Part shown: one piece after another, positions 40,505-49,236 of the stretch | Numbering within the stretch: the first letter of the stretch is position 1 | How the letters are laid out: every line of letters starts with the position of its first letter | From: Lachnospiraceae bacterium | GTDB taxonomy: Bacteria; Bacillota; Clostridia; Lachnospirales; Lachnospiraceae | Direction: 5' to 3' | NCBI GenBank assembly: GCA_028724245.1 | Contig: JAQYDI010000093.1 | Coordinates: 1-50,003 of the forward strand | DNA length: 50,003 nucleotides | Notes under the pieces: generated by a model | The model's input: the letters and a program-made list of their open reading frames with translations, nothing else | What the model was told of the DNA's origin: nothing | The model's database searches: none | Program-made: the position numbers and the translations under genes

Positions 40505-42856
40505 CTATATTTTAAATCGGGCCCCATTCACATAATGATACTGAAACAGGACACGGATCCATTCTTTCCTGATACAGTCAATCATTTCATCAAATGCAAG
40601 ATATGTTTCTTCCTTATATATAATGATCGGATCTCTCTGTGCATATGACTGCAGACTGATTCCTTCTTTTAATAATTCAAGCCGATGGATCTGATCCATC
40701 CAATGCCTGTCCATTATCCGGAGCAGCTGCACCTGTGCAACACTTCTCATTGCATCCGTACTGCCCAGTTCTTTTTCTTTCTGTTGATACAGGTCCTCCA
40801 CTGCCTGATAAAGATTCTTCCGTAAATTCCCAGCTAAATGAAAATAATATCTGGCTACAGGAAGATACGTTGTAATGTGTTCGATCCGTTCTTGTTCATC
40901 TTTATGTTTTCCAAGACTATCGTCAATGATCTTCTTCATGGTTTTCCTGAGGCTTTCCTCTATCCCGATACCTGATAAAACCCGATCTCGCTCCCGGTAT
41001 ATGCATTCTCTCTGTTCATTCATGACTTCATCAAGGCTGAGCAGATTTTTCCGGATCCTGTAATTGTTTTCTTCGACCCTCTTTTGTGCTTTCCGGATCG
41101 ATCCTGAAAGTATCCGGTGATCAATCGGTTCATTTTCTTCAATATTCATTTTACGAAATACCGAAACCATTTTTTCAGAACCGAACAGGCGGAAAAGTTC
41201 ATCTTCCAGGGAAACAAAGAAGCAGGAATCTCCGGGATCTCCCTGTCTTCCCGAACGGCCGCGCAACTGGTTATCAATCCGGCGGGATTCATGCCGTTGT
41301 GTACCGATTACTTTCAGCCCACCGGCCAGGCGAGCCTCACGATTAAGCTGAATGTCGGTTCCACGTCCGGCCATGTTGGTTGCAATGGTCACGGCCCCGG
41401 ATTTCCCGGCTTCCGCAATAATCCGGGCTTCCATCTCATCCTGCTTTGCATTCAGTACCTGATGGGATATGCCGTTTATCTGCAAAATCCGGCTCAGCTC
41501 CTCAGAATCTTCAATATCCGGAGTACCGATCAGCACAGGCTGCCCCTTTGCGTGTGCTTTTCTGACTGATTCCACCACAGCATGATATTTCTCCCTTTTT
41601 GTTCGATACACCTGATCTTCCAGATCTTTACGGATGACCGGCTTATTGGTTGGCAATTCATATACATCCAGCCCATATGTTTGTTTAAACTCTTTTGCTT
41701 CTGTCATTGCAGTCCCGGTCATCCCGGACAGTTTCGTATATTTGTTGAAAAAATGCTGGAAGGTAATCGCGGCGTGAGTTCTGGATTCTCTTTTTATTTT
41801 TACATGTTCTTTTGCTTCCAGAGCCTGGTGTAAGCCGTCAGAATACCTGCGGCCCGGAAGGATACGGCCTGTAAATTCATCGACAATCAGGACTTCCCCG
41901 TTTTTCACCACATAGTCTTTGTTTCTTTTCTGCAGGTAGTTGGCCTGCAATGCCATTAACAAAGTATGCTGTTTCTCAGCCTGATCAGGAGCTGACAGAT
42001 TTTCAATATGAAAAAATGCCTCTGCTTTTCGGACACCTTCACAGGTCAGGCATATAAAATGATCTTTCTCATTGACAATAAAATCTCCATCCTCTTCCAC
42101 CGGCAGACCGGCGAAAACATCCATTTGAGAAAACTCCCCCGGAGAACTGCTGCGCACCATCCCTTTGGCAAGGATATCACAGCCTTCATACAGTCTGTCC
42201 GCACGGGTTCCCTGACCGGAAATGATCAGCGGGGTTCTTGCTTCATCGATCAGGATGGAGTCGATTTCGTCTACAACCGCATAGTAAAGCCCCCGCAGCA
42301 CCCGATCTTCCATTTTTGTTACCAGATTATCACGCAGATAATCAAAACCGATCTCACTGTTGGTCACATAGGTAATATCACATTGATAGGCGCTCTTCCT
42401 TTCCGAATGATTCGTGTCAGAAAGTACCACCCCTGTACGCATTCCCAGCATTTGAAATACCTTCCCCATCATATCCGCATCCCGTTTTGCCAGATAATCA
42501 TTCACTGTGACAATATGTACGCCTTTTCCGCACAAAGCATTTAAATAGGCAGGTAATGTCGATACCAGTGTTTTCCCTTCGCCGGTTTTCATCTCAGCGA
42601 TATTTCCATAATGAAGAATCATCCCTCCCAGCAGCTGAACCGGAAAATGCTCCATTCCCAGTGTCCGGAAGGATGCTTCTCTGACCAGGGCAAATGCCTC
42701 TGGAAGCAGATGCTCCGGCTTTTCCCCTTTTTCGATTCTAACTCTGTATTCCTGTGTTTTCGCACGGATTTCTGCATCGCTAAACTGTCGCATTTCCGGG
42801 CGAAATGCTTCGATTTTTCTCACCGTTTTCCACATCCCTCTTTTTACTTTTGTCAT
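40505..42856 (-). CDS. secA2: SecA paralogue (accessory Sec ATPase)
   Basis: 783 residues, an ATP-driven motor that pushes preproteins through SecY. Seen: Walker A in MKTGEGKTLV (near 84), DEIDSILIDEARTPLIISG (near 190), the preprotein-binding domain, motor 2 with ATNMAGRGTDIQL, QLRGRSGRQGDPG, and the C-terminal helical scaffold. It is shorter than housekeeping SecA and lacks the C-terminal zinc-binding cysteine tail. RBS GAGGAGGG lies seven bases before ATG 42856. It is not next to prfB, where housekeeping secA often sits. The shared upstream palindrome ties it to secY2-secE. Confidence 0.9.
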   Translation of the reverse strand: MTKVKRGMWKTVRKIEAFRPEMRQFSDAEIRAKTQEYRVRIEKGEKPEHLLPEAFALVREASFRTLGMEHFPVQLLGGMILHYGNIAEMKTGEGKTLVSTLPAYLNALCGKGVHIVTVNDYLAKRDADMMGKVFQMLGMRTGVVLSDTNHSERKSAYQCDITYVTNSEIGFDYLRDNLVTKMEDRVLRGLYYAVVDEIDSILIDEARTPLIISGQGTRADRLYEGCDILAKGMVRSSSPGEFSQMDVFAGLPVEEDGDFIVNEKDHFICLTCEGVRKAEAFFHIENLSAPDQAEKQHTLLMALQANYLQKRNKDYVVKNGEVLIVDEFTGRILPGRRYSDGLHQALEAKEHVKIKRESRTHAAITFQHFFNKYTKLSGMTGTAMTEAKEFKQTYGLDVYELPTNKPVIRKDLEDQVYRTKREKYHAVVESVRKAHAKGQPVLIGTPDIEDSEELSRILQINGISHQVLNAKQDEMEARIIAEAGKSGAVTIATNMAGRGTDIQLNREARLAGGLKVIGTQRHESRRIDNQLRGRSGRQGDPGDSCFFVSLEDELFRLFGSEKMVSVFRKMNIEENEPIDHRILSGSIRKAQKRVEENNYRIRKNLLSLDEVMNEQRECIYRERDRVLSGIGIEESLRKTMKKIIDDSLGKHKDEQERIEHITTYLPVARYYFHLAGNLRKNLYQAVEDLYQQKEKELGSTDAMRSVAQVQLLRIMDRHWMDQIHRLELLKEGISLQSYAQRDPIIIYKEETYLAFDEMIDCIRKEWIRVLFQYHYVNGARFKI

Positions 42857-42927
42857 GGTATCCCTCCTCGTATTGCTTATACATCGGATACAATATGGGA
42901 TGTTGGCTGGTATGTAATCTCTGCAAC

Positions 42928-42956
42928 AAAAAAATGGAACCTGGTTCCATTTTTTT
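42928..42956. promoter_or_regulatory. Palindrome upstream of secA2, shared with secY2
   Basis: AAAAAAATGGAACC and its exact complement GGTTCCATTTTTTT around a single T: 14-bp arms, centre at 42942, 86 bp before the secA2 start. The flanking A and T runs would also suit a terminator. Confidence 0.6.
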
Positions 42957-42979
42957 GATTGCTCTATTAATCCATATGT

Positions 42980-43017
42980 ATCTGTTTTCCTTCTGGTCTG
43001 CCGGAAGGAAAACAGAT
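42980..43017 (-). terminator. 14-bp perfect hairpin after the 43.0-kb gene
   Basis: ATCTGTTTTCCTTC pairs with GAAGGAAAACAGAT around ten bases, touching the stop codon of the upstream gene. No T run follows directly; the palindrome 24 bp further on may complete termination. Confidence 0.4.
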
Positions 43018-43601
43018 CACTTAAACAGACTGCTCACAAAAGCAGGATCCACTGCAAGGATCTTAAATGCACCGACATCTGTTTGTAAGATAAAGATCAT
43101 CATTCCAGTTACATGATCCTTCATCCCATTATATGTAATACTCACTTCCCCTGACTCAAGTACCTGGGTGAATCGTGCCCCATCCAGTTCCAGATCACAC
43201 GGATAAATATAGATTGTGTCATCCTCCCGTGTAAAAGTGACTGCATTTTCCCATATCATTATCCGGCTGCACCACTCAGGATTCACCAGAAAGCCCGAGA
43301 ACAATACCTCCCCCTGTCCATTCCAGCGTGAAATGGAGCTTTCCAGATTCTGCATTGCCGCTTCTGCTGTTTCCTCCATATTTCCGACAGCAATGGACAG
43401 CCCCGTTTCTTCCGACAGTTTCTTCTGATGAACCAGAATGTTATCCTTTTCTTCATTCTGGAATCGATAATAATTCTCTGAACGAACAGAACCGGAATTA
43501 ACCAGGTTAAGCAGGTATTGATCGTCCACCTTTACGACTGTAAAGACTGCTGTATCGCCTTGTTTTTTTGTACTTTTGCTGATTATATTGTCCTGATTCA
43601 C
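43017..43601 (-). CDS. Unknown protein upstream of secA2
   Basis: 194 residues, no signal peptide or membrane span, and no family recognised. The sequence alternates predicted strands and helices (FTVVKVDDQYLLNLVNSG, TGLSIAVGNMEETAEAAMQ, VTFTREDDTIYIYPCDLEL). The first codon is GTG with a weak ribosome site, inside a small CTGTCCT/AGGACA hairpin, so the true start is uncertain. It is the gene before secA2 on the same strand and may be part of the export locus. Confidence 0.55.
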   Translation of the reverse strand: MNQDNIISKSTKKQGDTAVFTVVKVDDQYLLNLVNSGSVRSENYYRFQNEEKDNILVHQKKLSEETGLSIAVGNMEETAEAAMQNLESSISRWNGQGEVLFSGFLVNPEWCSRIMIWENAVTFTREDDTIYIYPCDLELDGARFTQVLESGEVSITYNGMKDHVTGMMIFILQTDVGAFKILAVDPAFVSSLFK

Positions 43602-43785
43602 CTGTTTAGGACAGGATATATGTATTTCTTCATTTTTTTAGTATCATAATGGTATCATAGGATTTTTTATCCGTTTGCCCGTCAGAACTCCTTTTCGTTT
43701 TATCTGTCCTGCTTCTGTAAAACTCTTCTGCTACACATTCCGCAAAAACTCACGTATTGATGAAGTTATAAAAAAGTGCTAATCA

Positions 43786-44277
43786 TTAATATCCTTCATT
43801 AATTCTTTCCCATGATTCGTCTTTATCTTTCCTTGCAAAAAGAATACAACGATATGTACCTCTCCCTGCATGTGTTGTTTCTGCTAAAAAGGCAATAATA
43901 TTCCCCGGTTCATATTCAGGGTAATACTGATATACAGGATCCGAATCATCTGCCACTTTTATGGATAATAAATCATACGGAAAACTCTCTCCTGAATAAA
44001 AATCTTCAGCCATTTTTTTTACTTTTTTCAGTTCCTGACTGCTGAGAGCCTGCATATAATTTTTATTATTTTGTGTTTCACCTTCCGAACCCGATTCCAT
44101 TTCTTTATTGTTCGTTGAATCTGTTTCTGGATTTACTATACTGTTTTCTAGAACACCTATTGTATTTTGCTCCACAGATGCAGTATCCTTGTATGGACTA
44201 CTTTCTGTTTTATTGCATCCGCAAAACATAAATACTACAGCTGTCAGAATAATTAAAACGTTTTTTCCGTGTCTCAT
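43786..44277 (-). CDS. Putative lipoprotein
   Basis: 163 residues: signal peptide with lipobox FCGC (VLIILTAVVFMFCGCNKTE), a Ser/Asn/Glu-rich linker and a folded C-terminal domain (LSIKVADDSDPVYQYYPEYEPGNIIAFLAETTHAG). No family recognised. I use the ATG at 44277, seven bases after GGGAG; the ATG two codons earlier is too close to that site. Lies with other surface proteins in an AT-rich stretch. Confidence 0.65.
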   Translation of the reverse strand: MRHGKNVLIILTAVVFMFCGCNKTESSPYKDTASVEQNTIGVLENSIVNPETDSTNNKEMESGSEGETQNNKNYMQALSSQELKKVKKMAEDFYSGESFPYDLLSIKVADDSDPVYQYYPEYEPGNIIAFLAETTHAGRGTYRCILFARKDKDESWERINEGY

Positions 44278-44414
44278 TGTCATTCTCCCTATATTTGAAT
44301 TGCTATAAATTCCATTATTCGATATCCCCCAACGAAACGAGAACATCTTACTTCAGGTATCCGTAGTGAGGACACTTGGAGTCCCTGCACGAGTGTTTAT
44401 ACAAGATACTTTTT

Positions 44415-45392
44415 TCATTTTTCTGATAGAATAATCTGTTCCCCAGTTTTCCGGTCAATTAGGTTAACACTTCCCAACCCATCATCCGAACCACAAGCAA
44501 TATATTCATCATTAAAATCTCTGATCTCATAACTTGAATTTGCAATTTTACTATATTTTTTTTCTTCAAAATTATATAAATATACTTCAATTAACCCATA
44601 TTCATCTATAGTTGAGAATATAATTTCGTTTGAATGAAAAATTATTCTTGAAATATTATCACATTCAAACAATAATTCAGAATTTTCATCATCAAAATTC
44701 TTTTTACAATATACTCCATCATCATAGTATACAATTGACTGATCCGGTAAAAATCCCTGAATCTCATATTCTAAATTATCAAAAAGTTTCTCTACACCTT
44801 TCTCGTAAGAACAGATTGCAAATTTATTACTTTCCTTTATAATTACACCCGCAGATCCACAGTAATCGTAAAGATAATGAAAACTGATTCCTTCCGCTAT
44901 CTCCTTTACTTTTCCAGTTGACAAATTGTACCCAAATAAAGAAAATTTTTCACTTCCTTTATCTTGTATATAGTACATAATATCATCAATAATCAAAATA
45001 TCTTTAATAGAATTTCCATTTTCTTGAACCACTATATTCGAACTCTGAGTATTTACATCCACTTTTCGAATATTAAAATTATTATCTATATAGTACACAC
45101 TGTCATCATAATAATTAACGCTACAATAATAATTATCAGCTAATAAGATTTCTTTTCCTTTCAAATTATTAAAATATAAACCTTGAAATTCAAAAGAATC
45201 CTGAATCTTTACATCATCTTTAAATAATAAACCTTCATCACAAAATGTAAATAAAAAACTATGAGGAGTTTTTCCTAAAAAATAATTTCTAATATTTCCA
45301 TCTGGCAATTTCGGCCCCGTGCGAAACAAAAACAAAACCATAATAACAAACAGGATAAATAAAATAGCTAACGAATAGATTTTTTTTTTCAA
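44415..45392 (-). CDS. Membrane-anchored beta-propeller-like protein (DUF5050-like)
   Basis: About 325 residues with one N-terminal anchor (YSLAILFILFVIMVLFLF) and an extracellular domain of repeated short strands rich in Tyr/Asp/Asn (CSVNYYDDSVYYIDNNFN, IMYYIQDKGSEKFSLFGYN, SIVYYDDGVYCKKN), like DUF5050 propellers. I favour the TTG at 45392 because GGAGG lies six bases before it; the ATG at 45407 overlaps that ribosome site. Function unknown; surface sensing or binding is a guess. Very AT-rich, suggesting recent transfer. Confidence 0.6.
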   Translation of the reverse strand: MKKKIYSLAILFILFVIMVLFLFRTGPKLPDGNIRNYFLGKTPHSFLFTFCDEGLLFKDDVKIQDSFEFQGLYFNNLKGKEILLADNYYCSVNYYDDSVYYIDNNFNIRKVDVNTQSSNIVVQENGNSIKDILIIDDIMYYIQDKGSEKFSLFGYNLSTGKVKEIAEGISFHYLYDYCGSAGVIIKESNKFAICSYEKGVEKLFDNLEYEIQGFLPDQSIVYYDDGVYCKKNFDDENSELLFECDNISRIIFHSNEIIFSTIDEYGLIEVYLYNFEEKKYSKIANSSYEIRDFNDEYIACGSDDGLGSVNLIDRKTGEQIILSEK

Positions 45393-45424
45393 ATTAATCC
45401 TCCACATATTTAACAAATATGCAC

Positions 45425-45460
45425 AGAAATGCACGAACCTAATTTATTTCGTGCATTTCT
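45425..45460. terminator. 13-bp perfect inverted repeat after the amidase gene
   Basis: AGAAATGCACGAA and TTCGTGCATTTCT separated by ten bases, 40 bp after the amidase stop. No strong T run follows, so it may stabilise the mRNA end rather than terminate. Confidence 0.4.
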
Positions 45461-45501
45461 AACTTATTATCCTAAAACTACAAATACATTAAATTCGCTG
45501 A

Positions 45502-46794
45502 TCAACTAGAAAATGTAGCTGACTTAAATCGTAATAACCTCATTTTACAAGATTTTCCACCAAAATTATTAATCAAATCAGACAGATTTCTATTATAATA
45601 CTCACTTTGATGCTGCGCTACACGTACTTTTGCGTAATCGGACACTTTATAATTTGTTGTTGATACAACTATTACTGAATGATAGTATCTTCCTGCTGAA
45701 CTTTTATAAAATTGTAATACATCGCCTTTATTCATGGTTGTTGATAGACTGGAATAAACTTTTCCATTGTTATACGAGTTAGCTCTAGGACCATTCCCTG
45801 TATTAGTTGTAACATAGTCATAAAAGCTAACTACGCCACAGAAGTTTGAGGGCGGATCACCATTTTTAGAACCATACATTCTTCCATACCATGCACTTGT
45901 CATCCGATAATCATTTTTTACACGCTCTTTTAATTTGACACATGTTGAATTAGTTGAAGAAGGTGAATACGGAATACTATAACCATTTGTACCTCCGTAA
46001 CCTGCCCAAACACACTGAGATACAAAATTTGTACAGTCTAAAGAAGCTCTGTTGAATATATAGTTTTCATAATGATCACCTAAACGAAATCCATAATCTC
46101 TCGCAGTTTGCGCATTATATGAAACTGATGTGGATAAAGGTAATACATCATCTTCTGGCTCTACAATCGGTTCAGCGTAAGCAATATCTTCTGTCAAAGA
46201 ATCCGCATTGCTTTGAATTTCCTCAAAATAATTATCAACAGCATCATAACAATCATATGAATTTCTGGCACTAACAGTCATGGTGTTATTAATGCTATCT
46301 TTTACCATTTGAACTTCAACAGATGTACTATCAATATCCTGAACAATATACTCATTATTATTTGAAATAGTGACTTTCATTAAATCACCAGTTGTACATT
46401 GATTCTCTTCACTGGCATCATCATAAGCATATGTATATTTAACATAAACCATCGCCTCTAAAACATCATTTTTTTCAGTAAGATCATCCACTACAACTTC
46501 ATCAAGATGAACACTACAAATACCACCTAAAAGTTTTTTATATGTTTCTCTGGTACTAATTACATTCTGAGCAATAATATAGCCATTTATGCTGGAAAAC
46601 TCATCCTTCGAAAAATTCTCCGTACTATCCATTAATAATGCAGAATAAAATCTTTCAAAGTAATCATTTATCACCTGTTCCAATTCTACATTACTATTTT
46701 CAGAATTAATTCCAGCAGCATTTACTATTGATCCAGGCAACATTAAAACGCATAATATTAATGCAACACATACATTAACTATTTTTTTTCCCAT
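45502..46794 (-). CDS. Secreted amidase-domain protein (Amidase_6 type)
   Basis: 430 residues. Signal peptide (VNVCVALILCVLMLPGSIVNA), a central region of about 180 residues of unknown fold, then a putative amidase domain with SYNAQTARDYGFRLG, the catalytic-type LDCTNFVSQCVWAG (cysteine near 255), and a late histidine in GRYYHSVIVVS followed by RVAQHQSEYY. Proteins of this NlpC/P60-like family probably act on peptidoglycan or peptides. GGAAGGAG precedes the ATG at 46794. It starts 46 bp after agrD on the same strand with no terminator between, so it is probably expressed with the signal peptide. Confidence 0.78.
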   Translation of the reverse strand: MGKKIVNVCVALILCVLMLPGSIVNAAGINSENSNVELEQVINDYFERFYSALLMDSTENFSKDEFSSINGYIIAQNVISTRETYKKLLGGICSVHLDEVVVDDLTEKNDVLEAMVYVKYTYAYDDASEENQCTTGDLMKVTISNNNEYIVQDIDSTSVEVQMVKDSINNTMTVSARNSYDCYDAVDNYFEEIQSNADSLTEDIAYAEPIVEPEDDVLPLSTSVSYNAQTARDYGFRLGDHYENYIFNRASLDCTNFVSQCVWAGYGGTNGYSIPYSPSSTNSTCVKLKERVKNDYRMTSAWYGRMYGSKNGDPPSNFCGVVSFYDYVTTNTGNGPRANSYNNGKVYSSLSTTMNKGDVLQFYKSSAGRYYHSVIVVSTTNYKVSDYAKVRVAQHQSEYYNRNLSDLINNFGGKSCKMRLLRFKSATFSS

Positions 46795-46840
46795 TCTTTC
46801 ACACTCCTTCCATATTTTGCAACCAATTACATTAAAAAAA

Positions 46841-46969
46841 TTATTTTCCCAATCTTAATTCAACAGGAATTTCCGGTTCATGAAATTTTCCATGGCAAGG
46901 AGCCGTTGCAAACATTACTGCTGCAAAAGCAAACAAATTCGAAATTAACTTAACCACCTTGTTTTTCAT
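46841..46969 (-). CDS. agrD: AgrD-type cyclic peptide autoinducer precursor
   Basis: 42 residues. An amphipathic leader (MKNKVVKLISNLFAFAAVMF) is followed by ATAPCHGKF-HEPEIPVELRLGK. In AgrD proteins a central cysteine closes a thiolactone with the residue five positions on, and an acidic tail (DEVEVPKEL in S. aureus, HQPEEPKSL in C. perfringens) is removed by AgrB. The same layout here predicts a ring of Cys25-His-Gly-Lys-Phe29. The ATG at 46969 follows GGGAGGTGAAAAG; that ribosome site is duplicated in tandem. Divergent from agrC-agrA-agrB. Confidence 0.85.
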   Translation of the reverse strand: MKNKVVKLISNLFAFAAVMFATAPCHGKFHEPEIPVELRLGK

Positions 46970-47042
46970 CTTATCTTTTCACCTCCCTTCTCTTTTCACC
47001 TCCCTTCAAAAAATCGACATCAGTAATTGATACTATATTTTC

Positions 47043-47070
47043 AGAATATCATATATTATTAAAAAATCAA
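47043..47070 (-). promoter_or_regulatory. Probable agrD promoter
   Basis: Minus-strand TTGATT and TATTCT with a 16-bp spacer. The stretch TATGATATTCT also occurs in the two other agr-type promoters of the window. The GCGTGAAC pair lies just upstream, in reverse orientation. Confidence 0.5.
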
Positions 47071-47078
47071 TACAACCT

Positions 47079-47151
47079 GCGTGAACTGCATTCCCCACTG
47101 CGTGAACTGCATTCTTCCCCTATAGATTTCCTTTTCCATATATGTTATCCT
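47079..47151 (+). promoter_or_regulatory. LytTR-type operator and promoter of agrC-agrA-agrB
   Basis: GCGTGAACTG at 47079-47088 and again at 47100-47109, 21 bp apart; -10 box TATCCT (47146-47151) is 46 bp from the second repeat. The -35 position is poor. Geometry equals that of the two region-5 promoters. Its place between divergent agrD and agrC could let one site control both. Confidence 0.75.
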
Positions 47152-47186
47152 GTTATACAAAAGAAATTATGATAAAGGAGATTTTC

Positions 47187-48530
47187 ATGAGTCCTGTTAT
47201 GCAGATTCTTTTTAACTTACTGATTAATTCCATAGAAGAACTGCTGATTTATCTGTTGCTGTCCAGAAAGCTGCATCTGAAGCCATGCCGCCCGCTGATA
47301 CTGGTCTGCTTCATCCTGCAGGCAATTTCTGTTACCTGTATGAATCAGCTGATATCCACTGACAGTCTTCGCATGGCAATCACCTTAGGGATGGATTCCT
47401 TCATTGCCCTGATACTGAGTACAGACTCCCCTGCCAGATCAATATTCTGGGGATGTGCTTATCCTGTGATCACTGTCCTGGCAGATACACTTACCATTGC
47501 ATTCGGCCAGCTTTTCATCCGGGGGGATTGCAATACTCTCATGGAATATCCGGTCAGTATTGTAATGACATTTTTTTATCTTTTCATTTGCTTTTGCTGT
47601 GTACTGCTTCTTATCAGAAAAAACACTCGCAGTTTTGTTTTTCCCTGGTTTATTCAGATTTTCTGGTTCATTATCGTTGCAGCAGGCATAACTGCTTCGG
47701 AATTTCTTTTAGATCTGTTAATCCGGCTGAAAGGCTGTTCCACCGGGACATCCAACCGGTTGTTTCTGTCTGTTCTTCTACTTCTGGTTATTCTTTTTTT
47801 ATCTATTTTTTTGTTTTATTATATTGGGATTCTTTATCAGAAAAATCTTGCGCTGATGGAAGAAAATCGCCGGAAACAGTTTGAAAAACAACAGTTTGAA
47901 CTTTTAAGCAGTACCAACCAGCTGCTGAGGACATGGAAACACGATTTCCAACACCATCTTTCTGTTCTGGAAATTATGCTGCAGGAAAAAGATATTTCTT
48001 CTGCTTTGGATTATCTGGATTCTATCCATACGGAAATGAAACGCAGTACATGGCAGATCCAGACTGGAAATAATGTACTGGATGCCGTACTGACCAGCAA
48101 ACTTCCCGGAATCCAGTCACAGGGGATTCAGTTTGCCCACAGCATCTTTCTTCCGGATTCCGTTCCATTAAGCAATCTGGAACTGACCTCTTTGATGGGC
48201 AATCTGCTGGACAACGCAATAGAATCCTGTTCCAATCAGAATATATCTGCTGAAAAATACATAAATCTGGAAATAAAACCTTACAATCAGTTTTTATATA
48301 TTGATATAGGCAACAGTTCATCAGGTAAATACCATTATGATTCTATGAATCACCTGCAAAGTACGAAAGGAGAAAATGGACATGGCATCGGATTGAAAAG
48401 AATTGAACAGATTGTAACGGAAGCGGAGGGATTTATGAAAATCTCTCCGGAAAAAGAATCTTTTCATGTAACAATCGTACTGCCTCTGCAGAACAGGCAT
48501 CTTCCGGAAGGAGAGCACCATGAATCTTAA
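47187..48530 (+). CDS. agrC: AgrC-like sensor histidine kinase
   Basis: 447 residues: about six membrane spans, phospho-accepting histidine in RTWKHDFQHHLSVL (near 255), and GHKL ATPase motifs (LMGNLLDNAIESC, GHGIGLKRIEQIV). I start at ATG 47187 with AAAGGAG upstream; the first in-frame ATG at 47142 would overlap the -10 box. Its partner regulator overlaps by 11 bp. The expected ligand is the cyclic peptide from agrD. Similar throughout to the orphan kinase at 32 kb, pointing to a past duplication. Confidence 0.9.
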   Translation: MSPVMQILFNLLINSIEELLIYLLLSRKLHLKPCRPLILVCFILQAISVTCMNQLISTDSLRMAITLGMDSFIALILSTDSPARSIFWGCAYPVITVLADTLTIAFGQLFIRGDCNTLMEYPVSIVMTFFYLFICFCCVLLLIRKNTRSFVFPWFIQIFWFIIVAAGITASEFLLDLLIRLKGCSTGTSNRLFLSVLLLLVILFLSIFLFYYIGILYQKNLALMEENRRKQFEKQQFELLSSTNQLLRTWKHDFQHHLSVLEIMLQEKDISSALDYLDSIHTEMKRSTWQIQTGNNVLDAVLTSKLPGIQSQGIQFAHSIFLPDSVPLSNLELTSLMGNLLDNAIESCSNQNISAEKYINLEIKPYNQFLYIDIGNSSSGKYHYDSMNHLQSTKGENGHGIGLKRIEQIVTEAEGFMKISPEKESFHVTIVLPLQNRHLPEGEHHES

Positions 48531-49236
48531 CTGCTGTATTTTGGAAAATGAATTGATCTATATTGATCACCTTATGAAACTGCTCCGTCAGTGGCAGAAC
48601 GAAACCGGCTGTGATCTGTCTGTTGATACACTTTGTTCTGCATCTGAACTCTATGAAGCAATCAGTCAAAAGCATTATGATATTCTTTTCATTGACATTG
48701 TACTGAATAATGGAGAAAATGGAATTGACGTCGCAAAAAAACTGCGGTCTCAATCTTATTCCGGTGATCTGGTTTTTCTGACAAATTTTCAAGATTACGT
48801 TTTTGAAGGATATCCCGTCCATGCACTGGACTACCTGATAAAACCTGCTTCTTATGAAAAAATCCGTCATTGTATGAATCAGGTTCTGGAAAAGCTATCT
48901 GGAAACTGTTTCTTCTATCGTATCAGGGATTCTGTACTTCAGATTCCTTACCAGAATATCCTGTATTTTTCCAGCCGGAATCATTCCACAGATATTATAA
49001 CCACGCAGAAATGCTATCCCGTACCCCAGACACTTAGAAATCTTTTAAAAATACTTCCCGAGCAGTTTGTTCAGTGCCACCGGACTGTAATTGTTAATCT
49101 GACACATATCGAATTCATGAACAACACGGAAATTCTTCTTTCCAATCAGGAACGAATTCCCATCGGAAGAACTTATCTGAAAAAATTGCAGCAGGATATC
49201 ATTTCTCTGATGCAGGAGCGGAGGTCACTGCAATGA
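48520..49236 (+). CDS. agrA: AgrA-like LytTR response regulator
   Basis: 238 residues: receiver domain (phospho-accepting aspartate in DILFIDIVL, lysine in YLIKPAS) and LytTR DNA-binding domain (QIPYQNILYFSSRNHSTDII...FVQCHRTVIVNLTHIEF...ERIPIGRTYLKKL). The DNA-binding segments are close to those of the orphan regulator at 33.3 kb, which fits the shared GCGTGAAC operators. Start ATG 48520 lies after GGAAGGAG. Overlaps agrB by 4 bp. Confidence 0.92.
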   Translation: MNLNCCILENELIYIDHLMKLLRQWQNETGCDLSVDTLCSASELYEAISQKHYDILFIDIVLNNGENGIDVAKKLRSQSYSGDLVFLTNFQDYVFEGYPVHALDYLIKPASYEKIRHCMNQVLEKLSGNCFFYRIRDSVLQIPYQNILYFSSRNHSTDIITTQKCYPVPQTLRNLLKILPEQFVQCHRTVIVNLTHIEFMNNTEILLSNQERIPIGRTYLKKLQQDIISLMQERRSLQ

